In this document: one piece after another, positions 14,898-23,109 of the stretch | Layout: each line of letters opens with the position of its first letter | How positions within the stretch are numbered: position 1 is the stretch's first letter | From: an uncultured Oscillospiraceae bacterium | GTDB taxonomy: Bacteria; Bacillota; Clostridia; Oscillospirales; Oscillospiraceae | Reading direction: 5' to 3' | Length of the DNA stretch: 37,113 nt | Assembly (NCBI GenBank): GCA_905205085.1 | Contig: CAJLCG010000014.1 | Coordinates: 1 to 37,113 of the forward strand | Notes under the pieces: generated by a model | What the model was told of the DNA's origin: nothing | Database searches by the model: none | The model's input: only the letters and a program-made list of their open reading frames with translations | Program-made: the position numbers and the translations under genes

Positions 14898-16601
14898 ATG
14901 AAAATCAGAGCCACCCAGGCCATCATGGAGTGCCTGCTGGAGCAGGAGGTGGACACCGTCTTCGGCTATCCCGGCGGAACCATCCTGAATCTCTATGATG
15001 AGCTGTATAATTATCAAGATAAAATACGCCATGTATTGACCGCTCACGAGCAGGGAGCCTCCCACGCCGCCGATGGCTACGCCCGTTCCACCGGCAAGGT
15101 GGGGGTGTGCTTTGCCACCAGCGGCCCCGGTGCCACCAACCTGACCACCGGCATCGCCACCGCCTATATGGACTCCTCCCCGGTCGTGTTTATCACCTGC
15201 AACGTCAGTGAGAACCTGCTGGGCAAGGACTCCTTCCAGGAGGTAGACATCACCGGCATTGCCATGCCCATCACCAAGGCCACCTATCTGGTCCGGGACC
15301 CCCAGACTATCCCCGACGTGATGCGCCAGGCCTTTGCCGTGGCGGCCACCGGCCGGCCCGGCCCGGTGCTCATCGACTTTTTGAAAAATGTCACCTTCCT
15401 CAATGCCATGATCGACTATGAGTTCATTCCCTGGACTCAGAACCGCTCCACCGACAGCATCCGGGAGCTGGCCGTCAGCCACGGCCTGAAGGCTCCGGAG
15501 CCCGACCTGGGGGACATCGACAAGCTGGTGGAGATGATCGCTCAGGCCCAGCGGCCGCTCATCATCTGCGGCGGCGGCGTGGTGCGGGGCCGGGCGGACA
15601 AACAGTTCCGGGAATTTGCCGAGAAGCTGGACGCCCCGGTGGCTATTACGGTCATGGGCGGCGGCGGTTTCCCCGGAGCCCATCCCCTTACCACGGGCAT
15701 GATCGGCATGCATGGCTCCCAGGCCAGCAATGTGGCCTGTAACGAGTGCGACCTGCTCATCGCTGTGGGCTGCCGGTTCTCCGACCGGGTGGCCCTCCAG
15801 CCGGAGAGCTTTGCCAGCCAGGCGAAGATCGTACATATTGACATCGACCGTTCCGAGATCGATAAAAACGTGCTTACCGACCACCACATTATAGGTTCGG
15901 CTAAGCGGGTGCTGGAGCTCTTGAACCAGCGTCTGCCTCAGTACAGCCATCCGGAGTGGAAAGAGCACATTCTGCCCCTGCGGGAGAAGCAGCCTGTAGA
16001 GGACGGGGAGAAGCTCACCCCCGGCCAGATTCTGGATTGTATCCAGAAGGCGGTGCCCCACGATACCATCGTGGCCACCGACGTAGGCCAGCACCAGATG
16101 TGGTCCATCCAGCACTTCCACTTTGAGTATCCCGGCCAGCTGCTCACCAGCGGCGGCTTCGGCACCATGGGCTTTGGCCTGGGCGCTGCCATCGGTGCCA
16201 AGATGGGCAACCCCGACAAGGCGGTGGTCCACACCACCGGCGACGGCTGTTTCCGCATGAACTGCCACGAGCTGGCCACTGTGCAGTACTATAATCTGCC
16301 TATCATCACGGTGGTGTTCAACAACGGCACCTTGGGTATGGTTCGTCAGTGGCAGCACCTCATTTATAACGAGCACTACTCCCAGACCACTCTGGACCGG
16401 GGCCCCGACTTTGTCAAGCTAGCCGAGGCTTACGGCCTGAAGGGCAAGCGGGTCACAAACCGTGCCGAGATGGAGGCCGCCCTTCAGGAGGCCCTCTCCT
16501 GCGGCTGTGGCTATGTGATCGACTGCCAGATCGATATGGACGAGATGGTCCGGCCCATGGTGGCCGGCGGCGCCCACATCACCGACTTTTTGCTGAAGTA
16601 A
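14898..16601 (+). CDS. ilvB: Acetolactate synthase large subunit, standard second copy
   Basis: This 567-residue biosynthetic-type acetolactate synthase has all usual motifs. These are GYPGGTILNLYDEL near residue 21, the catalytic Glu in AHEQGASHAADGYAR, GMIGMHGSQASN in the central domain, and GDGCFRMNCHELAT leading to FNNGTLGMVRQWQ. M481 and W485 correspond to E. coli AHAS II M460 and W464, residues linked to preference for 2-ketobutyrate. The enzyme should therefore serve isoleucine as well as valine and leucine. TTGGAGT lies 9 nt before the ATG. It is separated from the first pair by a folded spacer and followed by its own ilvN 12 nt downstream. Confidence 0.95.
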   Translation: MKIRATQAIMECLLEQEVDTVFGYPGGTILNLYDELYNYQDKIRHVLTAHEQGASHAADGYARSTGKVGVCFATSGPGATNLTTGIATAYMDSSPVVFITCNVSENLLGKDSFQEVDITGIAMPITKATYLVRDPQTIPDVMRQAFAVAATGRPGPVLIDFLKNVTFLNAMIDYEFIPWTQNRSTDSIRELAVSHGLKAPEPDLGDIDKLVEMIAQAQRPLIICGGGVVRGRADKQFREFAEKLDAPVAITVMGGGGFPGAHPLTTGMIGMHGSQASNVACNECDLLIAVGCRFSDRVALQPESFASQAKIVHIDIDRSEIDKNVLTDHHIIGSAKRVLELLNQRLPQYSHPEWKEHILPLREKQPVEDGEKLTPGQILDCIQKAVPHDTIVATDVGQHQMWSIQHFHFEYPGQLLTSGGFGTMGFGLGAAIGAKMGNPDKAVVHTTGDGCFRMNCHELATVQYYNLPIITVVFNNGTLGMVRQWQHLIYNEHYSQTTLDRGPDFVKLAEAYGLKGKRVTNRAEMEAALQEALSCGCGYVIDCQIDMDEMVRPMVAGGAHITDFLLK

Positions 16602-16613
16602 GGAGGCGGGGAC

Positions 16614-17180
16614 ATGAAAAAGACCTTTGATACGGAAAAGAAGCTCTATACCCTGTCCCTGCTGGTCCAGGATATCCCCGGCGTGCTGAGCCAGGTGGCC
16701 CGGCTGTTCTCCCGTAAGGGCTACAACATCGAGTCCATCGTCTCCGGAGAGACCAGCCAGCCCGGGGTGACCCGTATTACCATCGTCATCCTGGGGGATG
16801 AGCTGATGGTCAATCAGATCGCCGCCCAGTGCCGCAAGCTGATCCCTGTCATGGTGGTGAAGATCCTGGACGAGGAGACCTCCATCCAGCGGGAGTTCGC
16901 CATGATCAAGGTCAAGGCGGTGGACCGCAACGCCCGGGACGAGGTGATCCAGATGGCCAATATTTTCCGGGCCAACATCATCGACGTGAGCCGGGAGACC
17001 CTCACGGTGGCCATCTTTGGCGACAAGAGCAAGACCAGCGCCCTCATTGATCTGCTGGACGACTTCGGCATCCTGGAGATGGCGAAAACCGGAACCCTTG
17101 CCATTGAGCGGGGCCGCAGCTCCATCTATGACGACAACAAGCTGCGGGAAGAGTACAACTACGGAAAAAATATCCTCTAA
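16614..17180 (+). CDS. ilvN: Acetolactate synthase small (regulatory) subunit, second copy
   Basis: This 188-residue protein has an ACT domain (LSLLVQDIPGVLSQVARLFS, then RKGYNIESIVSG) and a C-terminal ALS_ss domain (REFAMIKVKAVDRNARDEVI). It has a 9-residue N-terminal extension and a longer C-terminal tail than the first copy. D20 replaces the Asn equivalent to IlvH Asn11, while N38 is kept. AGGAGGCGGGG precedes the ATG. It lies 12 nt after the second ilvB, so each large subunit has a private small subunit. Confidence 0.94.
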   Translation: MKKTFDTEKKLYTLSLLVQDIPGVLSQVARLFSRKGYNIESIVSGETSQPGVTRITIVILGDELMVNQIAAQCRKLIPVMVVKILDEETSIQREFAMIKVKAVDRNARDEVIQMANIFRANIIDVSRETLTVAIFGDKSKTSALIDLLDDFGILEMAKTGTLAIERGRSSIYDDNKLREEYNYGKNIL

Positions 17181-17254
17181 CGTCAATTTTGCGGGCCAAT
17201 CGGCCTGTTTGAAATTGTAATATTATTTTATTTGATAAAAAGGAGTGTACGATC

Positions 17255-18274
17255 ATGGCTAAGATGTATTACGCCAAGGACTGTGACATCAACTATCTCA
17301 ACGGGAAGAAGATCGCCATTATCGGCTACGGTTCCCAGGGCCACGCCCACGCGATGAACCTGAAGGATTCCGGCTGCGATGTGTGCGTGGGTCTGCGCGC
17401 CGGCTCCAAGAACTGGGCCAACGCGGAGAACGCCGGTCTGAAGGTAATGACCGTGCCCGAGGCCGCCAAGTGGGGCGACATCGTGATGATCCTCATCAAC
17501 GACGAGGTCCAGGCCGAGGTGTATAAGAAGGACATCGCTCCCAACCTGGAGGAGGGCAACCTGCTGATGTTTGCCCACGGCTTCAACATCCACTTCAAGC
17601 AGATCGTGCCTCCCGCCAACGTGGACGTGGCCATGATCGCCCCCAAGGGCCCCGGCCACACCGTGCGCAGCCAGTATGTGGCCGGCAAGGGTGTGCCCTG
17701 CCTGATCGCTGTGGAGCAGAACCCCACCGGCGACGCCTATAAGCTGGCTCTGGCCTATGCTGCCGGTATCGGCGGCGCCCGCGGCGGCGTGATGGAGACC
17801 ACCTTCCAGGACGAGACCGAGACCGACCTGTTCGGCGAGCAGGCTGTCCTGTGCGGCGGCGTGGTGGAGCTGATGAAGCTGGGCTTCGAGACCCTGGTCG
17901 AGGCCGGTTATGCCCCCGAGAATGCCTACTTCGAGTGCATCCACGAGATGAAGCTGATCATCGACCTCATTAACAAGGGCGGCGTGGCCATGATGAACTA
18001 CTCCATCTCCGACACCGCCGAGTACGGCGAGTATGTCTCTGGTCCCCGCATCCTGCCCTATGAGGAGACCAAGAAGAACATGAAGGCTGTCCTCACCGAC
18101 ATCCAGGACGGCGTGTTCGCCGGCAAGTGGATCGCCGAGAACAAGAACGGCCGCACCTTCTTCAACGCCAAGCGTGCCCAGCTGGCCAAGCACCAGATGG
18201 AGACCGTGGGCGCCGAGCTGCGTAAGAATATGCTCTGGGGCGACGACACCGATCCCGACACCGCTTCCAACTAA
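17255..18274 (+). CDS. ilvC: Ketol-acid reductoisomerase (class I)
   Basis: This 339-residue enzyme isomerises and reduces acetolactate or acetohydroxybutyrate with NADPH, the step after IlvB/IlvN. The Rossmann motif [15 protein letters not shown] lies at residues 22-36, with [10 protein letters not shown] forming the cofactor-specificity loop. The knotted C-terminal domain has the Mg2+-binding acidic blocks [17 protein letters not shown] and [14 protein letters not shown]. Length is standard for class I. AAGGAGTG precedes the ATG. It is 74 nt after the second ilvN with no terminator between, so it ends the T-box operon; a strong terminator follows. Confidence 0.97.
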   Translation: MAKMYYAKDCDINYLNGKKIAIIGYGSQGHAHAMNLKDSGCDVCVGLRAGSKNWANAENAGLKVMTVPEAAKWGDIVMILINDEVQAEVYKKDIAPNLEEGNLLMFAHGFNIHFKQIVPPANVDVAMIAPKGPGHTVRSQYVAGKGVPCLIAVEQNPTGDAYKLALAYAAGIGGARGGVMETTFQDETETDLFGEQAVLCGGVVELMKLGFETLVEAGYAPENAYFECIHEMKLIIDLINKGGVAMMNYSISDTAEYGEYVSGPRILPYEETKKNMKAVLTDIQDGVFAGKWIAENKNGRTFFNAKRAQLAKHQMETVGAELRKNMLWGDDTDPDTASN

Positions 18275-18294
18275 TTTACCGCAATACGACAACG

Positions 18295-18328
18295 GGCCCC
18301 CGGCTTTCTGCCGGGGGCCTGTTTTTTT
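18295..18328 (+). terminator. Terminator of the ilv operon
   Basis: GGCCCCCGG, 7-nt loop CTTTCTG, CCGGGGGCC, then TGTTTTTTT. It lies between ilvC and the convergent CPBP gene. Confidence 0.93.
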
Positions 18329-18336
18329 ATCTGCTA

Positions 18337-19260
18337 CTAACTGTGGGTCGATGCGATCATAGCGCCCAAGGACACGAAACAGCTGACGACAAACCAAGCA
18401 TGGACCAGCAGCATCCCGCCGGAGGAAAAGGCGGCCTTGTAATCTGCTTTTTGAGCACCCATGCGGCGAAGGACCTGTCGGACCTGGAAGATTGGAGAAG
18501 GGCTGCCCTCCCGCCTGCGGCACAGGCACAGATACAGAAGGGGGAGAAAGATGAAGACCAGGGAGCAAAGGAAAAATCCCTGTCCATAGGGCAGTCCGGT
18601 CCAGGCCAACAGAAGGGCATGCAGGCGTAGGGACTGCTGGAACAGAACATTGTCCAACAGATGGACCAGGAAGGGAAGCGCGATTGTTCCGGTTTTTAGG
18701 TAGAGGTATCCGGTGAGGATGCCGAAGGGAAGGGCATAGAGCGCCTGGGGAAGGTTTCCATGAAAGAAGGCAAACAGATAGGCGGAGACGAGAATGGCAA
18801 ATATGTGGCCGTAGGGAGCCAGATAGGCGCAGTAGAAGCGGCGAAACATCAATTCTTCCCAAAGAGCAGCGAAAACAAGCAGCCAGAGATTCGGGAGAAG
18901 ATCTGGCGAAGAATCGTGTGCAAGCGTTTGGAAGGTTGGTCCACCCAGACCAACAGACAGGACCGATGTTGTGATCAGCAGGCAGATGCCATAGCCCAGC
19001 ATGGCCCAGGCGATCCAGTGCTCTGGGGTGTCAGATGGGTGTATAGGCTCCGGCTTTTTTGGAAGAGGGCCCAGCAGAAGTCGTGCCGGCAGGAAAAACG
19101 CCAGCAGCCGCAGGGCGTAAATCAGGGGAGTGGAGAGGATATAGGACATATTTTGTTCTATGCAATTGGATATGGGTAAAAATGCGGCCATCAGGAGCAT
19201 GCAAAGGAGCAGAACGGCTCCCATACGGCTGGTCACTTGGGAAATGGGGCGCGGCTTCAT
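18337..19260 (-). CDS. CPBP (CAAX/Abi) family intramembrane metalloprotease
   Basis: This 307-residue polytopic membrane protein carries the family's active-site pattern in order: WEELMFRR (E135, E136, R140), FAFFHGN (H167) and HLLDN (H200, N204). Several hydrophobic segments surround these. Bacterial members include bacteriocin-immunity and signal-processing proteases; substrate is unknown. I chose the ATG at 19260 because ATGAGGTG lies upstream; the frame to 19335 would read through the promoter and operators. It appears monocistronic and controlled by two matching operators (19275-19324). Confidence 0.87.
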   Translation of the reverse strand: MKPRPISQVTSRMGAVLLLCMLLMAAFLPISNCIEQNMSYILSTPLIYALRLLAFFLPARLLLGPLPKKPEPIHPSDTPEHWIAWAMLGYGICLLITTSVLSVGLGGPTFQTLAHDSSPDLLPNLWLLVFAALWEELMFRRFYCAYLAPYGHIFAILVSAYLFAFFHGNLPQALYALPFGILTGYLYLKTGTIALPFLVHLLDNVLFQQSLRLHALLLAWTGLPYGQGFFLCSLVFIFLPLLYLCLCRRREGSPSPIFQVRQVLRRMGAQKADYKAAFSSGGMLLVHAWFVVSCFVSLGAMIASTHS

Positions 19261-19274
19261 GGAACACACCTCAT

Positions 19275-19292
19275 GGTTTATGAAGATAAACC
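19275..19292. promoter_or_regulatory. Operator copy 2 upstream of the CPBP gene
   Basis: Perfect inverted repeat GGTTTAT-N4-ATAAACC, lying in the leader just before the CPBP ribosome binding site. It matches the copy at 19307-19324 with centres 32 bp apart, about three helical turns. Confidence 0.7.
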
Positions 19293-19306
19293 TACAGTAT
19301 GATTGA

Positions 19307-19335
19307 AGTTTATCACAATAAACCTTCTGTGTCAA
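19307..19335 (-). promoter_or_regulatory. CPBP promoter overlapped by operator copy 1
   Basis: Minus strand TTGACA (19330-19335), 17-nt spacer, TAAACT (19307-19312). The inverted repeat GGTTTATTGTGATAAACT (19307-19324) covers the -10 box and most of the spacer, so a bound protein would block RNA polymerase. Together with the downstream copy this looks like a two-site repressor target. Confidence 0.75.
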
Positions 19336-19372
19336 ACAAAACGGGAGCCAAAGGAATCCTTCTCTGGCTCCC
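19336..19372 (-). terminator. Terminator of the GntR-family regulator gene
   Basis: Minus strand GGGAGCCA, 14-nt loop that can itself pair (GGATTCC), TGGCTCCC, then GTTTTGTTTG. It lies 26 nt after the regulator's stop codon and abuts the CPBP -35 box. Confidence 0.85.
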
Positions 19373-19398
19373 GCTCTATTTATAATTCTCGTGGAGAA

Positions 19399-20076
19399 TT
19401 ACTCATACAGCTCCATCTCATCCATGGCGTGGCGCATGTGGATGGCCATGGCGTACTCCGCTCCCCGGGCGTCTCCTTTGCGGATAAAGTCCATGAGCAG
19501 GGCGTGGTCCTGCAAGGTGACCTGGGCCAGCTCCTCGGCGTGCTCCCCTGCCGAGATGGCCTCCTCTACTGCCTGGTTGATGATGGGCAGCAGCCGTACC
19601 ATGAACTCGTTGTGGGTGGAGCGGACAATGGCAGTGTGAAAGGCCCGGTCGGCCTGAGTGCGGTCCTCATCGGAACGGATACAGGCGGCTACCATCTCCC
19701 CCTTGGCCAGGATGTCGGCGCGCTCTTCGTCGGTGGCACGTTTGCAGGCCAGGGCGGCGGCCTGGGGCTCAAAGATAGCCCGCAGCTCAAACAGATCCCG
19801 CAGGCGGCCCTTCACGCCGTTCAAACGATCAAAGCCGAAGTCTTCAATTTCCTCCACCTGGGAGGAGACAAAGGTGCCCTTGCCCCGGCGCACCTCCAGC
19901 ACCCCCTGGGCACACAGGGAGCGGATGGCCTCCCGCAGGGTGGCCCGGCTCACCCCCAACTCCTGGGACAGCTCCACCTCGTTGGGCAGCTTGTCTCCGG
20001 GTTGGAGGCGCTTCTCCGCCACGATCTGGTCATAGAGTGCGGCAGCAGCCTGCTGCCAGCGGTTTTTTCGTTCCAT
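19399..20076 (-). CDS. GntR/FadR family transcriptional regulator (FCD domain)
   Basis: This 225-residue protein has an N-terminal winged helix (LPNEVELSQELGVSRATLRE at about 30-49, then LRVLEVRRGKGTF-like wing residues) and a C-terminal FCD ligand domain. Metal-site histidines are visible in DRAFHTAIVRSTHNEF, LQDHALLMDF and HMRHAMDEM. The FCD family responds to small carboxylic acids. It is divergent from ilvD, and the shared gap holds a TNGT-N3-ACNA type site matching the FadR-subfamily operator pattern. Regulation of ilvD by a branched-chain keto or hydroxy acid is likely but inferred. AGGAGG precedes the ATG. Confidence 0.92.
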   Translation of the reverse strand: MERKNRWQQAAAALYDQIVAEKRLQPGDKLPNEVELSQELGVSRATLREAIRSLCAQGVLEVRRGKGTFVSSQVEEIEDFGFDRLNGVKGRLRDLFELRAIFEPQAAALACKRATDEERADILAKGEMVAACIRSDEDRTQADRAFHTAIVRSTHNEFMVRLLPIINQAVEEAISAGEHAEELAQVTLQDHALLMDFIRKGDARGAEYAMAIHMRHAMDEMELYE

Positions 20077-20103
20077 AGGGTCCTCCTGGATGTAAAATGG
20101 TCC

Positions 20104-20132
20104 TTGACATTCTTACCCCTATCTTATACTAT
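20104..20132 (+). promoter_or_regulatory. Promoter of ilvD
   Basis: TTGACA (20104-20109), 17-nt spacer, TACTAT (20127-20132). The predicted start at about 20139 falls inside the FadR-type site that follows. Confidence 0.82.
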
Positions 20133-20133
20133 A

Positions 20134-20144
20134 TAGTCAGACAA
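20134..20144. promoter_or_regulatory. Candidate GntR/FadR-type operator at the ilvD start point
   Basis: TAGTCAGACAA fits the TNGT-N3-ACNA half-site pattern of FadR-subfamily regulators and lies directly on the predicted ilvD transcription start. The adjacent gene encodes a regulator of that subfamily. Confidence 0.6.
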
Positions 20145-20150
20145 TGCAAT

Positions 20151-20172
20151 AGAAATCAGACAACTGATTTCT
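20151..20172. promoter_or_regulatory. 22-bp perfect palindrome in the ilvD leader
   Basis: AGAAATCAG, 4-nt spacer, CTGATTTCT (9-bp arms). It lies 7 bp after the candidate FadR-type site and just before the ilvD ribosome binding site. Its CAGACAA core echoes that site, so it may be a second operator; an RNA hairpin is the alternative. Confidence 0.6.
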
Positions 20173-20193
20173 CTTTTGAGGAGGTACTTCACC

Positions 20194-21855
20194 ATGCGCT
20201 CTGACGTCATCAAGAAAGGGGCACCCGCCGCCCCCAACCGTTCCCTGCTCTATGCTCTGGGCTACACCAAGGAGGAGCTGGAGCGGCCCCTCATCGGCGT
20301 GGTCTGTTCCTATAACGAGATCGTCCCCGGCCACATGAACCTGGACAAGATTGCCGAGGCCGTGAAGGCCGGCATCCGAGCTGCCGGCGGCACCCCCGTG
20401 GAGTTTCCTGCCATCGCCGTATGCGACGGCATCGCCATGGGCCACGTGGGCATGAAGTACTCCCTGGTTACCCGGGATCTGATCGCCGACTCCACCGAGG
20501 CCATGGCTATGGCCCACCAGTTTGACGGCCTGGTCATGATCCCCAACTGCGACAAGAACGTCCCCGGCCTGCTGATGGCCGCCGCCCGGGTAAACATCCC
20601 CACCATCTTCGTCTCCGGCGGTCCCATGATGGCCGGTACCATGAACGACGGCCGCCGCACCTGCCTGAGCCACATGTTTGAGGCGGTAGGCTCCTACTAC
20701 GCCGGCAAGCTGGACGAGGCGGGCCTGGAGGAGTACGAGAATAACGCCTGCCCCACCTGTGGCTCCTGCTCCGGCATGTACACCGCCAACTCCATGAACT
20801 GCCTCACCGAGGCCATCGGCATGGGCCTTCGGGGCAACGGCACCATCCCCGCCGTCTACTCCGCCCGGCTCCGCCTGGCCAAGCACGCCGGCATGCAGAT
20901 TATGGAGCTGGTGGAGAAGGACATCCGCCCCCGGGACATCATGACCGAGGCCGCTTTCCACAACGCCGAGACCATCGACATGGCTCTGGGCTGCTCCACC
21001 AACACCATGCTTCACCTGCCCGCCATCGCCCACGAGTGCGGCATCGAGCTCAGCTTCGATATGGCCAATGAGATCTCCGACAAGACTCCCAACCTGTGCC
21101 ACCTGGCCCCCGCCGGCAACACCTACATGGAGGACCTGGAGCGGGCCGGCGGCGTGTACGCCGTCATGGCGGAGCTCAGCAAGGCCGGTCTCCTTGACAC
21201 CAGCCTCATCACCTGCACCGGCAAGACCATCGCCGAAAACCTGGAGGGTGTGGTGAACCGGGACCCGGAGATCATCCGGCCCATCGACAACCCCTATTCC
21301 AAGACCGGCGGTATCGCGGTCCTCAAGGGCAACCTGGCCCCCGACGGCTGCGTGGTCAAGCAGTCTGCGGTGGCCGCCGAGATGATGCAGCATGAGGGTC
21401 CCGCCCGGGTGTTTGATTCCGAGGAGGATGCCATCCAGGCCATCTACGCCGGCAAGATCGTGGCCGGCGACGTGGTGGTCATCCGCTACGAGGGCCCCAA
21501 GGGCGGCCCCGGTATGCGGGAGATGCTCAACCCCACCTCCGCCATTGCGGGCATGGGCCTGGACAAGGACGTGGCTCTCATCACCGACGGCCGCTTCTCC
21601 GGCGCCACCCGCGGCGCCTCCATCGGCCATGTCTCCCCTGAGGCGGCCTCCGGCGGCCCCATCGGCCTGGTGGAGGAGGGCGACCTCATTGCCATCGACA
21701 TCCCCGCCCACACCATCACCCTGAAGGTGGACGAGGCCACTCTGGCCGCCCGAAAGGCCAAGTGGGTCTGCCCCGAGCCCAAGATCAAGACCGGCTACCT
21801 AGCCCGGTATGCCAAGCTGGTCTCCTCTGCGGATAAGGGAGCCATTCTGGAGTAA
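20194..21855 (+). CDS. ilvD: Dihydroxy-acid dehydratase
   Basis: This 553-residue Fe-S enzyme dehydrates dihydroxyisovalerate and dihydroxymethylvalerate to the keto acids of valine and isoleucine. Cluster and metal motifs are present: [14 protein letters not shown] and [22 protein letters not shown] split across residues near 190, plus [15 protein letters not shown] and [16 protein letters not shown]. Length is standard. I chose the ATG at 20194 because GAGGAGGT lies 7 nt upstream; a TTG at 20176 is possible but would start inside the ribosome binding region. It is separate from the T-box operon and has its own promoter facing a GntR regulator. Confidence 0.97.
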   Translation: MRSDVIKKGAPAAPNRSLLYALGYTKEELERPLIGVVCSYNEIVPGHMNLDKIAEAVKAGIRAAGGTPVEFPAIAVCDGIAMGHVGMKYSLVTRDLIADSTEAMAMAHQFDGLVMIPNCDKNVPGLLMAAARVNIPTIFVSGGPMMAGTMNDGRRTCLSHMFEAVGSYYAGKLDEAGLEEYENNACPTCGSCSGMYTANSMNCLTEAIGMGLRGNGTIPAVYSARLRLAKHAGMQIMELVEKDIRPRDIMTEAAFHNAETIDMALGCSTNTMLHLPAIAHECGIELSFDMANEISDKTPNLCHLAPAGNTYMEDLERAGGVYAVMAELSKAGLLDTSLITCTGKTIAENLEGVVNRDPEIIRPIDNPYSKTGGIAVLKGNLAPDGCVVKQSAVAAEMMQHEGPARVFDSEEDAIQAIYAGKIVAGDVVVIRYEGPKGGPGMREMLNPTSAIAGMGLDKDVALITDGRFSGATRGASIGHVSPEAASGGPIGLVEEGDLIAIDIPAHTITLKVDEATLAARKAKWVCPEPKIKTGYLARYAKLVSSADKGAILE

Positions 21856-21862
21856 TCATTTC

Positions 21863-21898
21863 AGCCCCGCTGTTTTGTCGAAACAGCGGGGCTTTTTA
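21863..21898 (+). terminator. Terminator of ilvD
   Basis: AGCCCCGCTGTTT, 5-nt loop, AAACAGCGGGGCT, then TTTT. It lies 8 nt after the ilvD stop. Confidence 0.94.
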
Positions 21899-21970
21899 TA
21901 GATTGGGACGGCCTGTCATAAGGCCCGGCGTCCCCTCGTATACTGGCAAAAAGGAAATGAGGTGGCGCAT

Positions 21971-22255
21971 ATGGAATACAGTGGACTGCCCAGCCAGGCG
22001 GCCCACCACATCCTTCTGGAGGGGCGGGAAGAACTCACCGTCTCCGGTGTGGAGGAAGTGGAGAGCTTTGATGAAAACACCATCGTCATGCTGACCGTCA
22101 AGGGGACGCTGGTGGTGCGGGGGGAGGACCTGCACATTGAAAAGCTGTCCCTGGACGGGGGCGACCTGAAGGTGGAAGGAACCGTGGATTCCCTGTCCTA
22201 CGAGGACGCAGGCCGGGAGCGGGTGGGGCTGTTTGCCCGGCTGTTGGGCGGATGA
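21971..22255 (+). CDS. yabP: Spore cortex/coat assembly protein YabP
   Basis: This 94-residue protein matches the YabP/YqfC family, needed for spore cortex formation. ELTVSGVEEVESFDENTIVMLT and RGEDLHIEKLSLDGGDLKVEG are the characteristic beta-rich blocks (positions about 20-73). I chose the ATG at 21971 because GAGGTG lies 6 nt upstream; a GTG three codons earlier is possible. It overlaps yabQ in an ATGA junction. The order yabP-yabQ-divIC-S1 gene matches Bacillus subtilis, which supports all four calls. Confidence 0.88.
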   Translation: MEYSGLPSQAAHHILLEGREELTVSGVEEVESFDENTIVMLTVKGTLVVRGEDLHIEKLSLDGGDLKVEGTVDSLSYEDAGRERVGLFARLLGG

Positions 22256-22938
22256 CGGCAGATGTGACGGCCCAGGCCTGGGCGGTAGTCCAGGCCGTGG
22301 GACTGGGACTGGCCGCCGGGCTGCTCTACGACCTGTTCCGCGTGCTGCGGGTGCGGGTGCACCTGCCTTTGCTGGGGCCAATTTTGGACCTGCTGTTCTG
22401 GGTAGCTCTGACGGCGGTGCTGTTTGTCTGGTCCCAGTGGGCCTGGGGAGGCATGGTGCGGCTGTATGGGGCGGTATTTTTATTTTTTGGAGGCTGCCTT
22501 TACTTTCTGCTGCTTAGCTCCGGGGTGCTGTGGGTAGGCTACCGAATTGCAGATCTGGTCACATTTGTACTAAAAATTTTGGTTCTCCCGTTGATTGCAC
22601 TAAATCAGCTCCGGAAAAAAATCAAAAAACTTGCAAAAAATATCTTCCTTTCTGGGGCAAAATGGGGTAGAATAAATCAGATAACTCAGGAAATGGAGCG
22701 CTCGGCCCGCCGCCGGCGGGAACGGGAGAGAGGAGGAGAAGACCATGCGGCTCAAGCGAACCGGGATTTTGACCAAAGTAGTGATCGTGGTGCTGCTGGT
22801 CTATCTGGCCACCTCTCTGCTGGATCTGCGCGGTCAGATCCAGAACACCAAAGAGCAGCAGCAGACGGTGAGCCAGCAGGTAGAGGAGCAGCGCCTGGCC
22901 AACCAGCAGCTTCAGGAGGCCATCGACAACAGCGATGA
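22252..22938 (+). CDS. yabQ: Spore cortex biosynthesis membrane protein YabQ, with an unusual C-terminal extension
   Basis: This 228-residue protein has the YabQ layout: an N-terminal segment (VQAVGLGLAAGLLYDLFRVLR), two or three further hydrophobic helices to about residue 100, then a basic cytoplasmic tail. YabQ is a membrane protein of sporulation cortex synthesis. The frame stays open for 194 nt inside divIC, adding about 65 Ala/Gly/Arg/Ser-rich residues after RRRRERERGGE. That tail looks like shadow coding rather than a conserved domain. The start overlaps yabP by 4 nt. A frameshift just before 22745 would shorten it to family-typical length by ending near 22772. Confidence 0.82.
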   Translation: MTADVTAQAWAVVQAVGLGLAAGLLYDLFRVLRVRVHLPLLGPILDLLFWVALTAVLFVWSQWAWGGMVRLYGAVFLFFGGCLYFLLLSSGVLWVGYRIADLVTFVLKILVLPLIALNQLRKKIKKLAKNIFLSGAKWGRINQITQEMERSARRRRERERGGEDHAAQANRDFDQSSDRGAAGLSGHLSAGSARSDPEHQRAAADGEPAGRGAAPGQPAASGGHRQQR

Positions 22939-23020
22939 CCCGGAAACCCTGGAGCGGGTGGCCCGGGAGCGGGGCTACGTCAAGCAGGGGGAGACCCTGT
23001 ACAGCGACGTGGCCGGCTGA
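22745..23020 (+). CDS. divIC: Septum formation initiator DivIC/FtsB family
   Basis: This 91-residue single-pass protein has one N-terminal membrane segment (LTKVVIVVLLVYLATSLL, residues 9-26). A Gln/Glu-rich coiled coil follows (about 30-62), then the family's C-terminal motif ETLERVARERGYVKQGETLY. DivIC works with DivIB and FtsL in the divisome at the septum. AGGAGG lies 10 nt before the ATG. The start lies inside the yabQ reading frame. It fits the conserved yabP-yabQ-divIC order. Confidence 0.92.
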   Translation: MRLKRTGILTKVVIVVLLVYLATSLLDLRGQIQNTKEQQQTVSQQVEEQRLANQQLQEAIDNSDDPETLERVARERGYVKQGETLYSDVAG

Positions 23021-23032
23021 GACACTGACGCG

Positions 23033-23058
23033 CGGACGGAGGTGCGGGCTTCCGTCCG
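23033..23058 (+). other. Hairpin between divIC and the S1-domain gene
   Basis: CGGACGGA and TCCGTCCG arms (8 bp, 10-nt loop) without a following U-run. Transcript stabilisation or processing is possible; it is not a standard terminator. Confidence 0.4.
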
Positions 23059-23109
23059 GCCGACGCACAGTTTCAGGGGGAAATTTACAAGGAGGATATA
23101 TCAGTCAGT

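Noticed and set aside
16671..16730. Second ilvN has Asp in place of the valine-contacting Asn, suggesting loss of valine feedback
   Set aside because: Actinobacterial IlvN proteins also carry Asp here (VEDKPGVL) and are reported to respond to valine, and the other contact Asn is kept. The change alone is not good evidence.
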